Shown: one piece after another, positions 28,332-36,397 of the stretch | Numbering within the stretch: position 1 is the stretch's first letter | Layout of the letters: every line of letters starts with the position of its first letter | Source: Candidatus Aenigmatarchaeota archaeon | GTDB taxonomy: Archaea > Aenigmatarchaeota > Aenigmatarchaeia > QMZS01 | Length of the DNA stretch: 36,397 bases | Assembly: GCA_030614705.1 (NCBI GenBank) | Contig: JAUWTN010000004.1 | Span: 1-36,397, forward strand | Direction of reading: 5' to 3' | Translations under genes and position numbers: made by a program | The notes under the pieces: generated by a model | Seen by the model: only the letters and a program-made list of their open reading frames with translations | Databases searched by the model: none | Told to the model about the DNA's origin: nothing

Positions 28332-31154
28332 ATGGAATTCAGGGAAATTGAAGAAAAATGGAAAAAAAGGTGGGAAGACGAAAAGATATTTGAATCAAAT
28401 CCTGACAACAAGGAGAAATTCTTTGTAAATGCTGCTTATCCTTATGTAAACGGTTACGGGCATCTTGGTCACTTATTCACATTTCTGAGAACTGAAATTT
28501 TGGCGAGGTTCAAGAGAATGCAGGGATTTAATGTTCTTTTCCCGCAGGGATTTCACGCAACCGGACAGCCAATTGTTGCCGCAGCAAAGAGGATAAAAGA
28601 GAAAGAAGAAAAACAAACCAAAATTCTCAAAGATATGGGGGTCCCTGAAGAAGATTTGGAAAAGTTTTCAGATGTAAACCACTGGATAGAATATTTTCCT
28701 GAAAAATGGAAAGAGAACCTAAAAAATATGGGTTTTTCAATTGACTGGAGGCGGAGTTTTATAACCACTGAAATAAATAAACCTTACGATAGTTTTGTAA
28801 AATGGCAGTTTATGAAGTTAAAGGAAAAAGACCTTGTAAATAAAGGAAATCACGCTGTGGTCTTCTGCGAGAAATGCGGGTTTCCTATAGGAGACCATGA
28901 TAGAGCAGAAGGAGAAGGCGTTGTCCCTGAAGAAGTTATCTTGCTGAAATTTGAACTTGAGGGGTTTAAACTACCGGTAATGACCTATAGACCTGAGACA
29001 ATCTACGGAGTAACCAATCTCTGGATAAATCCTGACGAAACCTATTATCAAGCAGAAGTTTCAGGAGAAAAATGGATAATTTCCAAAGGAATGATTGAAA
29101 ATCTGAAAAAACAGGATTTTGAGGTAAATGAACTTAAAGAAGTAAAAGGTTCTGAATTTATAAAAAAGAGAGTCCTGAACCCCGTGACAAACAAAGAAGT
29201 AATAATCCTCCCCGCAAGTTTTGTTGATATTAAAATCGGGTCAGGAATTGTAATGTGCGTTCCCGCGCATGCGCCTTTTGATTATGCGGGCGTTAAGGAA
29301 CTGAGAGAAAATAAAGAGCTCAGGGAAAAATATGGGTTGAAAGAAGAAGACCTAAACTTTGATTTTATCTCATTAATAAATCTGGAAGAATTTGGGGAAT
29401 TCCCTGCTGCGGAACTTGTTGAAAAAATGAAAATCAAATCCCAAAAAGAAAAAGACAAACTTGAAATTGCAACAAAAGAAATTTATAAAAAAGAATTTCA
29501 CTCAGGAATCCTGAAGATAAAAGAACTTGAAGGGAAAAAAGTTTCTGAGGTGAAAGACGAACTTATTGAGAAATTTATAAGAAGGGGTATTGGGGTAAAA
29601 TATTTCATACTTCCTGAAAAAGTAATTTGTAGATGCCTTAATCAAGCTGTAATCAAAATTGTGAAAGATCAATGGTTTATCAATTATAGCAATAAAGAGT
29701 TGAAGAAAAAAACCCATGAACTTGTTGACCGGATGAGATATTATCCTTCTGAAATAAAAGACAATTTCCATTATACAATTGACTGGCTTAATGACTGGGC
29801 CTGCACAAGAGACAAAAAAACTTCCATAGGAACAACACTTCCTTTTGATGAAACACAGGTAATTGAGAGCCTGTCTGACAGCACATTATACATGGCTTAT
29901 TACACAATCTCAAATTATCTTCAGGAAGGAAAACTGAAAAATGACAAAATCCTTAATGAAGAATTCTTTGATTATATTTTCCTTGGAAAAGAAGGGGACC
30001 TCAGCAAAATATCTGAGAATAATAATGTTGAAGTTGAATCTCTTAAAAAAATGAGGGAAGAATTTATCTACTGGTACAAAAATGGTTTTCAGGTAAGAAA
30101 TTCCGGGAAGGATCTAATCCAGAACCATCTTACATTTTGCATGTTTAACCACACAGCAATTTTCCCTGAAGAAAATCTCCCAACAGGAATCAGCGTAAAC
30201 GGGCATGTTATGCTGGATGGGGAAAAGATGAGCAAGAGCAAAGGAAATGTTGTGTTTATGAAAGACGCGATTAATGATTACTCAATTGATGTCCTGCGAT
30301 TTATAGTTGCTTATGCGGGAACAACCGGCATGGATGATGTAAATATTGAATTAAAAGAAAGCAAAGCTATTGGAACAAAACTAAAAAAATTCTATGAATT
30401 CGCAACCTCAGACTATGAAACTTATGAAGATTATAAGAGCATAGACAAATGGTTTGATTCTGTAATGAACCGAACAATGAAAAAAGTTTATGAAAATTAT
30501 GACAATCTTGAAACAAAATTAGTTTTGCAAATTGGATTTTTTGAACTGCAGAATCATTTCAAGTGGTATAAAAGAAGAGCAACTAATTACAATAAAGAAC
30601 TCTTGTCAAAATTCATAGAGTTGCAGACAAAAATTCTTGCCCCAATCACCCCATTTCTCTGCGAAGAAATCTGGGAAAAAACTGGAAATGCAGGATTTAT
30701 AAGTTTAGATAAATTACCTGAAATTGATGAAAAAAAAATTGATGAAACTGCTGAGAAAAATGAAGAAATAATCTCGAATCTGCTTGAGGATATAAAAATT
30801 GTGATTGAACTTGCAAAAGTCGGGCAACCAAAAAAGATTAAAATTGTTGTTCCTGATGAATGGAAATATAAATTATTTTCTGAGTTGGAGAAGAAACTTG
30901 AAGAAACTCACGATTTTAGTGAACTAATAAAAGAGTCTATGAAATTTGAAGAATCAAGAAAAAAATCAAAGGAAATCCAGAGATTAATTAAAAGAATTTT
31001 AAGTAGCGGAACAGGAACATTCAATCCAGAAGAAAATAAATTAATTGAAGAAAACAAAGAATTTTTGGAAAAAGAATTTGAGTGTGAGATTGAAATTACA
31101 AAAGATTTGATAAAAGAATCCTGGCCCGGGAAATTTGGGATTTTGGTTGAATAA
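28332..31154 (+). CDS. leuS: leucyl-tRNA synthetase (archaeal type)
   Basis: AAYPYVNGYGHLGHLFTFLRTEILARFKRMQGFNVLFPQGFHATGQPI (HIGH region), KMSKSKGNV (KMSKS), YRPETIYGVTNLWI editing domain. Confidence 0.97.
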   Translation: MEFREIEEKWKKRWEDEKIFESNPDNKEKFFVNAAYPYVNGYGHLGHLFTFLRTEILARFKRMQGFNVLFPQGFHATGQPIVAAAKRIKEKEEKQTKILKDMGVPEEDLEKFSDVNHWIEYFPEKWKENLKNMGFSIDWRRSFITTEINKPYDSFVKWQFMKLKEKDLVNKGNHAVVFCEKCGFPIGDHDRAEGEGVVPEEVILLKFELEGFKLPVMTYRPETIYGVTNLWINPDETYYQAEVSGEKWIISKGMIENLKKQDFEVNELKEVKGSEFIKKRVLNPVTNKEVIILPASFVDIKIGSGIVMCVPAHAPFDYAGVKELRENKELREKYGLKEEDLNFDFISLINLEEFGEFPAAELVEKMKIKSQKEKDKLEIATKEIYKKEFHSGILKIKELEGKKVSEVKDELIEKFIRRGIGVKYFILPEKVICRCLNQAVIKIVKDQWFINYSNKELKKKTHELVDRMRYYPSEIKDNFHYTIDWLNDWACTRDKKTSIGTTLPFDETQVIESLSDSTLYMAYYTISNYLQEGKLKNDKILNEEFFDYIFLGKEGDLSKISENNNVEVESLKKMREEFIYWYKNGFQVRNSGKDLIQNHLTFCMFNHTAIFPEENLPTGISVNGHVMLDGEKMSKSKGNVVFMKDAINDYSIDVLRFIVAYAGTTGMDDVNIELKESKAIGTKLKKFYEFATSDYETYEDYKSIDKWFDSVMNRTMKKVYENYDNLETKLVLQIGFFELQNHFKWYKRRATNYNKELLSKFIELQTKILAPITPFLCEEIWEKTGNAGFISLDKLPEIDEKKIDETAEKNEEIISNLLEDIKIVIELAKVGQPKKIKIVVPDEWKYKLFSELEKKLEETHDFSELIKESMKFEESRKKSKEIQRLIKRILSSGTGTFNPEENKLIEENKEFLEKEFECEIEITKDLIKESWPGKFGILVE

Positions 31155-31697
31155 TCAAAAACAAATTCCTAATGTATTTTTCATCTCCTTATATCTTTTC
31201 CTGATTGTAACTTCATTCACACCAAAATATCCCCGCAATTCTCTTTGTGTTATTGGCTCATCGCAAATTTTGGAAGCTCTATAAATTGCGGTTACCGCAG
31301 TTCCAACAGGCGCTCCAGCGCCATATCCTATAGCATTTTTCTCCTTATACTCCTTCAGAATATATTTTGCTCTTTCTGGAATACAATCTCCTTCAAAATT
31401 TGCTAATTTACACATAGGATCTATTCTTTCAAGAATATCCACTCTTTCTATTCCTGTTTTTTTCCTTGCCTTATGTAAAAGAGGGAGTTTTGGTTTTGGA
31501 ATTTTCTTTGGTATTGCGCAGGAACATTCATCACATGCCAAATATAACGCAACATTTGCTTTATTTTCTCCAGAATAACGAATAGGATTAATTTCTTCAT
31601 AAATCTCCGTGGCTTCTTTTAACAACTTAGTTTTAGATTTATCTGAAAGTGAAGTGTCGTCCAATATAACTCTAAAATATTCTTCTATTTCTTCCAT
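31155..31697 (-). CDS. TFB-like protein lacking a zinc ribbon (two divergent cyclin-like repeats)
   Basis: C-terminal 'AIGYGAGAPVGTAVTAIYRASKICDEPITQRELRGYFGVNEVTIRKRYKEMKNTLGI' matches the TFB cyclin repeat 2; no CxxC zinc ribbon at the N-terminus. Confidence 0.8.
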   Translation of the reverse strand: MEEIEEYFRVILDDTSLSDKSKTKLLKEATEIYEEINPIRYSGENKANVALYLACDECSCAIPKKIPKPKLPLLHKARKKTGIERVDILERIDPMCKLANFEGDCIPERAKYILKEYKEKNAIGYGAGAPVGTAVTAIYRASKICDEPITQRELRGYFGVNEVTIRKRYKEMKNTLGICF

Positions 31698-31731
31698 TAT
31701 ATTACTTATAAATAATACTTAAAACATTCAC

Positions 31732-32199
31732 TTATTCTTTATTTACAAAAAAAAGATTATTATCTCCATCAAATTTAGCATAAGAGACTCCAACACAATT
31801 ACTATATTTTTCTATAATTTCCTGAAGGTGAATTTTAGATGGATTTTTGCACACAGCATTTGACCCCTCAATACGTTTTCCAATCTCATTATACCAACTA
31901 CCTCTTCCTTCTTCCTCTGAATACTGTTGATAAAGAGCCCCAAGTTTCATCCAAGCATTATCATTACCAAGATTCAGTTTTAAAACTTCTCTAAATTCTC
32001 TTTCAGCATATTCCATATTCTCTAAATGAAAATAACAGAATCCAAGATTATAATGGGATCTTTCATCATCAGGATTTATCTCTATACTTTTTTCAAAATA
32101 TTCTGCTGCTGTGGAAACATCTCCACCTTTAAGAAAAAAATCACCTAATAATTTAGATTTCTTAAAGTTTATCTTACCCCTTAAATTCATTTTAACCAC
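31732..32199 (-). CDS. TPR-repeat protein
   Basis: 'AAEYFEKSIEINPDDERSHYNLGFCYFHLENMEYAEREFREVLKLNLGNDNAWMKLGALY' tandem TPRs. Confidence 0.88.
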   Translation of the reverse strand: MVKMNLRGKINFKKSKLLGDFFLKGGDVSTAAEYFEKSIEINPDDERSHYNLGFCYFHLENMEYAEREFREVLKLNLGNDNAWMKLGALYQQYSEEEGRGSWYNEIGKRIEGSNAVCKNPSKIHLQEIIEKYSNCVGVSYAKFDGDNNLFFVNKE

Positions 32200-32372
32200 T
32201 ATATTATAAATATTAAATTAATTTATAATTTTATTTACTTCAATACAGCGAAAGATTTAAATTAAAGCATAATAAATAATATATTCTATATTTTAAACAA
32301 AATTTAAGTTTTGTATCAGGAAAAAATACAATTAATCCTGATTAAATTATTACAACCAAAAACCAATAAAAA

Positions 32373-32681
32373 TTATCCAAATAAAGAACTCAATCCTGTT
32401 GCGGCTGCCTCTGCTTTCTTTTCTGTGTTTTCTTCCTTCTTTTCCTCTTTCTTTTCTTCTCCTCCTGCTGCCGGTGCTGCTGCTGCCGCTACTGGAGCTG
32501 CTACTGCAGAACTCAAGACCTCTTCAATATTAACTTCTTTTAAATTTTCCACGGTTGATTTAATCATTGCTTTATCTGCGGTTAAACCAACAGATTCTAT
32601 AATTTTAGATACTGAAGCCTCATCAATGTCCTTTTTTGCTTCATGTAACAATAATGCCGCGTGTATGTATTCAAGTCCCAT
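32373..32681 (-). CDS. rpl12: ribosomal stalk protein P1 / L12 (archaeal)
   Basis: MGLEYIHAALLLHEAKKDIDEASVSKIIESVGL..., Ala hinge, acidic/KE region, C-terminal GLSSLFG. Confidence 0.95.
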   Translation of the reverse strand: MGLEYIHAALLLHEAKKDIDEASVSKIIESVGLTADKAMIKSTVENLKEVNIEEVLSSAVAAPVAAAAAPAAGGEEKKEEKKEENTEKKAEAAATGLSSLFG

Positions 32682-32791
32682 AATACAATTAGAAAACTTT
32701 AAAAGTAACCCCCTACATCAAAGGTTCAATAATTCAGCTACTTAAAATAAAAATAATTAATCAAAAATGTTTTTTAAATCACTGAAATAAT

Positions 32792-33205
32792 CTATTTTTT
32801 AATCAATTCCTGCCTTTCAAGATAAGAATTTAAATGTGATTTATCCCTGAAAAATCCACCTCCGGATTTCCTGTATAAATCCTTGTAAATTGTTTTTTCA
32901 ATTTTATCGCCTCCAAGTAATCTTTTTAATTCTGCCCTTAAACCTCGAATTTTTATAATCCATCGCCTTTTTTTACCTAAACGGGAATATTTTGCTCCTT
33001 TTCTGCTCCCGGTTCCCTTTTTAACTTTCTTACGAATTGACAAATTTTTCTTCTCAGGGATTTTCTTTATTGCCTTTTTCTTTATTAATTCCCTGAAATC
33101 TGCGGCAGTTATTGATTCTTCTATCTCTTTCTTTTTTGTGTGGTCAAACCAGACTTTATTTCTGCCCACTTTCAATATTCTTGCCGCCAGTCTTTTCCTG
33201 TCCAT
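32792..33205 (-). CDS. rpl19e: 50S ribosomal protein eL19
   Basis: RLAARILKVGRNKVWFD, ITAADFRELIKKKAIKK, GSRKGAKYSRLGKKRRWIIKIRGLR. Confidence 0.95.
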   Translation of the reverse strand: MDRKRLAARILKVGRNKVWFDHTKKKEIEESITAADFRELIKKKAIKKIPEKKNLSIRKKVKKGTGSRKGAKYSRLGKKRRWIIKIRGLRAELKRLLGGDKIEKTIYKDLYRKSGGGFFRDKSHLNSYLERQELIKK

Positions 33206-33318
33206 AAACTCATTTATTAAAAAATAAAAGTATCATAAACAAAAAAATTGCCTAAAATTGAGATAAATAACACTAATTTAAAGAAAAATCAAAATAAATT
33301 AAAAACAAAATATTATTA

Positions 33319-34167
33319 TCACTTACCGTATTCTTCAAGGATTTCATAAAGTACTTCTGTATCAAGATATCCACTGGCAAAATATTTACAGTTAATTATA
33401 TTTGCTGGAGTTCCTCCAACACCGTAGATTTCTGCGATATCTCTATTAGCCATAAGATCTAATGCATATATTTCAAGTTCTGGATAATCTTCCTGCGCTT
33501 GAACTAAAATAGGGTAATACTTTGTGCACCATCCACAGCCTGCATTAGAAAATACTATTAACTTGTTTTTGCATTCTTCAGCTCCTTCAAATTCCATGAC
33601 TCTATCATGATCTGTCTGTTTTGGTTCTGAAAGGTTATATCCCAAAATTTGCTCTTTTAATTCATCAGGTAGGGATTCCTTAAAAACAGACCAATCTGCT
33701 TCTTGTGGTGGATTTTGCTCTTGCTCTTCAGCTATCGCATCTTTCAAAGCCGCAAATTCTCCTGTTGGAATTCCCTGAGGGAATATATATTCACCATCGC
33801 TTGTGATGTAAGATTCCGCAACCTGTGAACTGCTGCCATCTGAAATATTTAACTCAAGTTTATACAAAGAGCCGCCGTTTAGTTCCTCTATTGAAACCAG
33901 TTCTGCTGAAATGCCTGGACCTAACAAATTAGTTGTAATGAATTCTACTGCTTTGTCCCCAGCCTCCTGCGAATTCATGGATTGTATTGATGCTGGACAT
34001 GAATTTAACAACATACCTGTAAGCAAACCAATTGCCAGACCGCCTACAAGGAGAAGAACTGCGAATATTTTATAATTCATTTTCAGTGTATTTTTAGTTG
34101 TTGACTCTTTTGTTTTAGTCGCTTCCTTAGTTTCTGCTATTTTTTCCTCTTTTGAATTTTTTGACAT
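33319..34167 (-). CDS. membrane-anchored thioredoxin-fold protein (CGWC active site)
   Basis: N-terminal TM segment; 'LIVFSNAGCGWCTKYYPIL...GVGGTPANI' with CxxC and cis-Pro motif. Confidence 0.87.
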   Translation of the reverse strand: MSKNSKEEKIAETKEATKTKESTTKNTLKMNYKIFAVLLLVGGLAIGLLTGMLLNSCPASIQSMNSQEAGDKAVEFITTNLLGPGISAELVSIEELNGGSLYKLELNISDGSSSQVAESYITSDGEYIFPQGIPTGEFAALKDAIAEEQEQNPPQEADWSVFKESLPDELKEQILGYNLSEPKQTDHDRVMEFEGAEECKNKLIVFSNAGCGWCTKYYPILVQAQEDYPELEIYALDLMANRDIAEIYGVGGTPANIINCKYFASGYLDTEVLYEILEEYGK

Positions 34168-34342
34168 AAAGTTAATAGAAAAATAATTAAAAATAAGAAT
34201 AAATACATCAAATATGGGGTCTTATAAAACAATAATTCAATATAGCAATTCAATAACAACTGGATTATTGGATGGTAATTTGGAATTAATTAAATAATAT
34301 ATAGATTTCTATCGTAAAAAATATATATCAGACATCCAAAAT

Positions 34343-34351
34343 CTATATATA
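34343..34351 (+). promoter_or_regulatory. TATA box CTATATATA for micro-ORF at 34373
   Basis: Same sequence and same 30-nt spacing to ATG as the element at 22809. Confidence 0.5.
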
Positions 34352-34372
34352 CTTGTTTTTCGTCATAGATAA

Positions 34373-34438
34373 ATGAGATACTACGATTCAGAATCTGAAC
34401 CTGAAGGAGAAACAACTGAAGAAGACACAAGTGAATAA
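34373..34438 (+). CDS. acidic micro-ORF MRYYDSESEPEGETTEEDTSE (21 aa)
   Basis: Own TATA box at leaderless spacing and terminator-like hairpin immediately downstream. Confidence 0.4.
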   Translation: MRYYDSESEPEGETTEEDTSE

Positions 34439-34440
34439 TA

Positions 34441-34484
34441 ACTATACTTCATAGTGTATATATCTTTTATTTTTTGGTTTTTGG
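34441..34484 (+). terminator. small hairpin ACTAT-acttc-ATAGT followed by T-rich tract
   Basis: 5-bp perfect stem 34441..34455 then atcttttattttttggtttttgg. Confidence 0.35.
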
Positions 34485-34507
34485 TTATTTAATTTATTAA
34501 TTTTATT

Positions 34508-34870
34508 ATGGTATTCTGGTGTTTGAAAAGCAGGAGAAAAAGTACGGGAGGAAGAGCCCTTACTAACAGAAAAAAGAAGAAATTTGAGAGAGGTGGCTAT
34601 TTTATCCCTGTAAAGATAGGAGCAAGGAAAGTCAGCGTTAATCGTACAAAAGGCGGTAATTACAAAACAAAAATGCTTAATGCTGAATTTGTGAATGTAG
34701 AAGGGGAAAAACATAAAATCATGCAGGTTGTCAAGAACAATGCAAATTTCAGGTTTAATAGAGAAAAAGTAATCACAAAAGGAGCAATTATTGAGACTGA
34801 AAAAGGACATGTGAGAGTTACAAGCAGACCTGGACAAGATGGAATTGTTAATGGGATTTTTGTTAAATAG
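34508..34870 (+). CDS. rps8e: 30S ribosomal protein eS8
   Basis: KSRRKSTGGRALTNRKKKKFERGGYFIPVKIGARKVSVNRTKGGNYKTKML...TKGAIIETEKGHVRVTSRPGQDGIVNGIFVK. Confidence 0.95.
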   Translation: MVFWCLKSRRKSTGGRALTNRKKKKFERGGYFIPVKIGARKVSVNRTKGGNYKTKMLNAEFVNVEGEKHKIMQVVKNNANFRFNREKVITKGAIIETEKGHVRVTSRPGQDGIVNGIFVK

Positions 34871-34893
34871 AATTAAAACTTCTAAAAATTGAA

Positions 34894-35457
34894 TTATATT
34901 TTATTATTTTTGATAAACCACTTTGCGAATTTTTCTTCAATATCAAAAAATTGGGATATTTTTTCGGGATGGGTTTCTCTCAATTTGCCAATTACTTCTT
35001 TTTCTCCATCCGGGATAAAAACTGAATCTATTAATGAACCTTCTTGATTGGATTTTTCAATTACAGTTCCTTTGGTCTTGCATGAAAAAGTTACTGGTTC
35101 TTTTCCGGGCTCGCAGAAACTAAAAGCATAAACCAGGTAGGCTTTTCTGTTTGTTTCATTTTCCATTAATTTCATAAACTTTTCAATTCCAAGTTTTTTG
35201 TGAAATTGGCTTGTATACACCCCAGGCAAGCCATTTAAAGCATCCACAAAAAGACCAGTATCAAGCTTTATTGTTGGTTTCCTGATTTTTTCCGCTGTCC
35301 ATTTTGCTCCAAATTCCGCAACTTCTTCGCAAGTATCTGCCTGAATTTCAGGAATCCCAAAATTCTTTTCAATCTTAATATTAATCCTGAATTTCTCAAT
35401 TATTTTTTTCATCCCATTTGCCTTTCGCTTATTGTTTGTGAAAAATAATATTTCCAT
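34894..35457 (-). CDS. XTP/dITP pyrophosphatase (Ham1/RdgB family)
   Basis: MEILFFTNNKRKANGMKKII, DTGLFVDALNGLPGVYTSQF, GSLIDSVFIPDGE; start re-set to the internal Met. Confidence 0.92.
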   Translation of the reverse strand: MEILFFTNNKRKANGMKKIIEKFRINIKIEKNFGIPEIQADTCEEVAEFGAKWTAEKIRKPTIKLDTGLFVDALNGLPGVYTSQFHKKLGIEKFMKLMENETNRKAYLVYAFSFCEPGKEPVTFSCKTKGTVIEKSNQEGSLIDSVFIPDGEKEVIGKLRETHPEKISQFFDIEEKFAKWFIKNNKI

Positions 35458-35508
35458 AAATAATATCAAAAATCCAGTTATATTTTAATTAACAAATTAT
35501 TCAATTAA

Positions 35509-36397
35509 TTAATATCTCCTTCGCCTGTTTGGTTTATTTGACCTTCTTCCATCACTTGACCCTGAATTGCTTTTTCCTTTATAACCTCCTGAACTATTTC
35601 CGCCAAAGCCACTGCTTCGACCTCCAGAATTGCTATTGCTTCCTCCATAACCACCTGAACGGTTTCCACCATAACTTCCAGAACTGTTTCCACTACTTTT
35701 TCCTTTATAACCTCCTGAACTGTTTCCGCCGAATCCGCTGCTTCGACCACCAGAATTGCTGCTTCTTCCTCCGTAACTTCCTGAACTACTTCCGCCACTT
35801 CGACCTCCATAGCCACCTGAACGGTTTCCGCCGAATCCACTGCTTCTTCTCTCAAAACTTCCTCGATCACTAAATCCACCTCTAGTTCCCCGATTTCCTC
35901 CCCGGGTTCCCATATTTCTTTCCTGAATGAGGTTTCTGTCAAATACGAGTTTAGGTATTTTTGGCACGCCTGTGCTTTTTATATCTAATTTACGGTCTGA
36001 TAAAACGCACCTGAAATTATCATAATCTCTTTCTGACAATAAAGTTATAGCTTCGCCGTTTTTTCCTGCTCTTGCTGTTCTTCCAATCCTATGGATATAA
36101 TCTTCTGATGTTTTTGGAACATCATAATTGTAAACCTGAGTAACATTTTTTATATCCAAACCTCTTGCCGCAACATCTGTTGCCACAAGAATCCTTGTTT
36201 TTTCTTTTTTCAAGGAATCCAAAGCATGAACTCTTTTGTTTTGGGTAAGACCTCCGTGAATAGCCATTGCGTGAATATCATTTTGCTTTAAATTTGCTGT
36301 GAGGTAATCTACTTCCATTCTTGTTCCGCAAAAAATAAGTGATAATCCGTCTGTTTTTTTATTGAGTAAATGCACTAATAAAGAAAATTTCCTTCCC
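35509..36397 (-). CDS. DEAD-box RNA helicase, C-terminal part with Gly/Ser/Arg-rich tail (5' end beyond window)
   Basis: KFSLLVHLLNKK...LIFCGTRMEVDYL, RILVATDVAARGLDIKNVTQVYNYDVPKTSEDYIHRIGRTARAGKNG motifs IV-VI, then an RGG/GSGGY repetitive tail. Confidence 0.95.
   Translation of the reverse strand, partial: GRKFSLLVHLLNKKTDGLSLIFCGTRMEVDYLTANLKQNDIHAMAIHGGLTQNKRVHALDSLKKEKTRILVATDVAARGLDIKNVTQVYNYDVPKTSEDYIHRIGRTARAGKNGEAITLLSERDYDNFRCVLSDRKLDIKSTGVPKIPKLVFDRNLIQERNMGTRGGNRGTRGGFSDRGSFERRSSGFGGNRSGGYGGRSGGSSSGSYGGRSSNSGGRSSGFGGNSSGGYKGKSSGNSSGSYGGNRSGGYGGSNSNSGGRSSGFGGNSSGGYKGKSNSGSSDGRRSNKPNRRRRY

Noticed and set aside
32311-32745. 144-aa plus-strand ORF (Ser/Ala/Phe-rich) antisense to the L12 stalk gene
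   Set aside because: Mirror of the Ala- and Glu/Lys-rich L12 hinge region.
35505-35942. 145-aa ORF rich in E/V (MTETSFRKEIWEPGEEIGELEVDLV...)
   Set aside because: Alternative-frame translation of the helicase Gly/Ser repeat tail on the same strand; a composition artefact.

Overview
AT-rich archaeal chromosomal window. The gene set (TFB, Spt4, aIF6, aIF1A, archaeal-type LeuRS, eS8, eL19, P1/L12 stalk protein, Bud32, XPD-like helicase, FtsZ) together with scattered ribosomal genes suggests a DPANN-type (Woese-/Pacearchaeota-like) genome; that assignment is inference. The strongest signal not in the ORF track is a tRNA-Thr(GGT) gene at 24897..25104. It appears interrupted by two noncanonical introns, about 97 nt in the D-loop and about 37 nt in the T-loop, with bulge-helix-bulge-like junctions. 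Removing both gives a perfect 74-nt cloverleaf. Other points of interest: three FlaJ/TadC-type platform systems, two of them split into N- and C-halves with identical ATGA overlaps; a zinc-ribbon-less TFB-like protein; a PurC-like gene with a single in-frame TGA next to a frameshifted ORF; a truncated dihydroorotate-dehydrogenase-like gene ending in two hairpins; a 24-aa highly basic ORF resembling eL41; and an acidic 21-aa micro-ORF with its own TATA box and a terminator-like hairpin. No CRISPR array, transposase, rRNA or prophage was seen.
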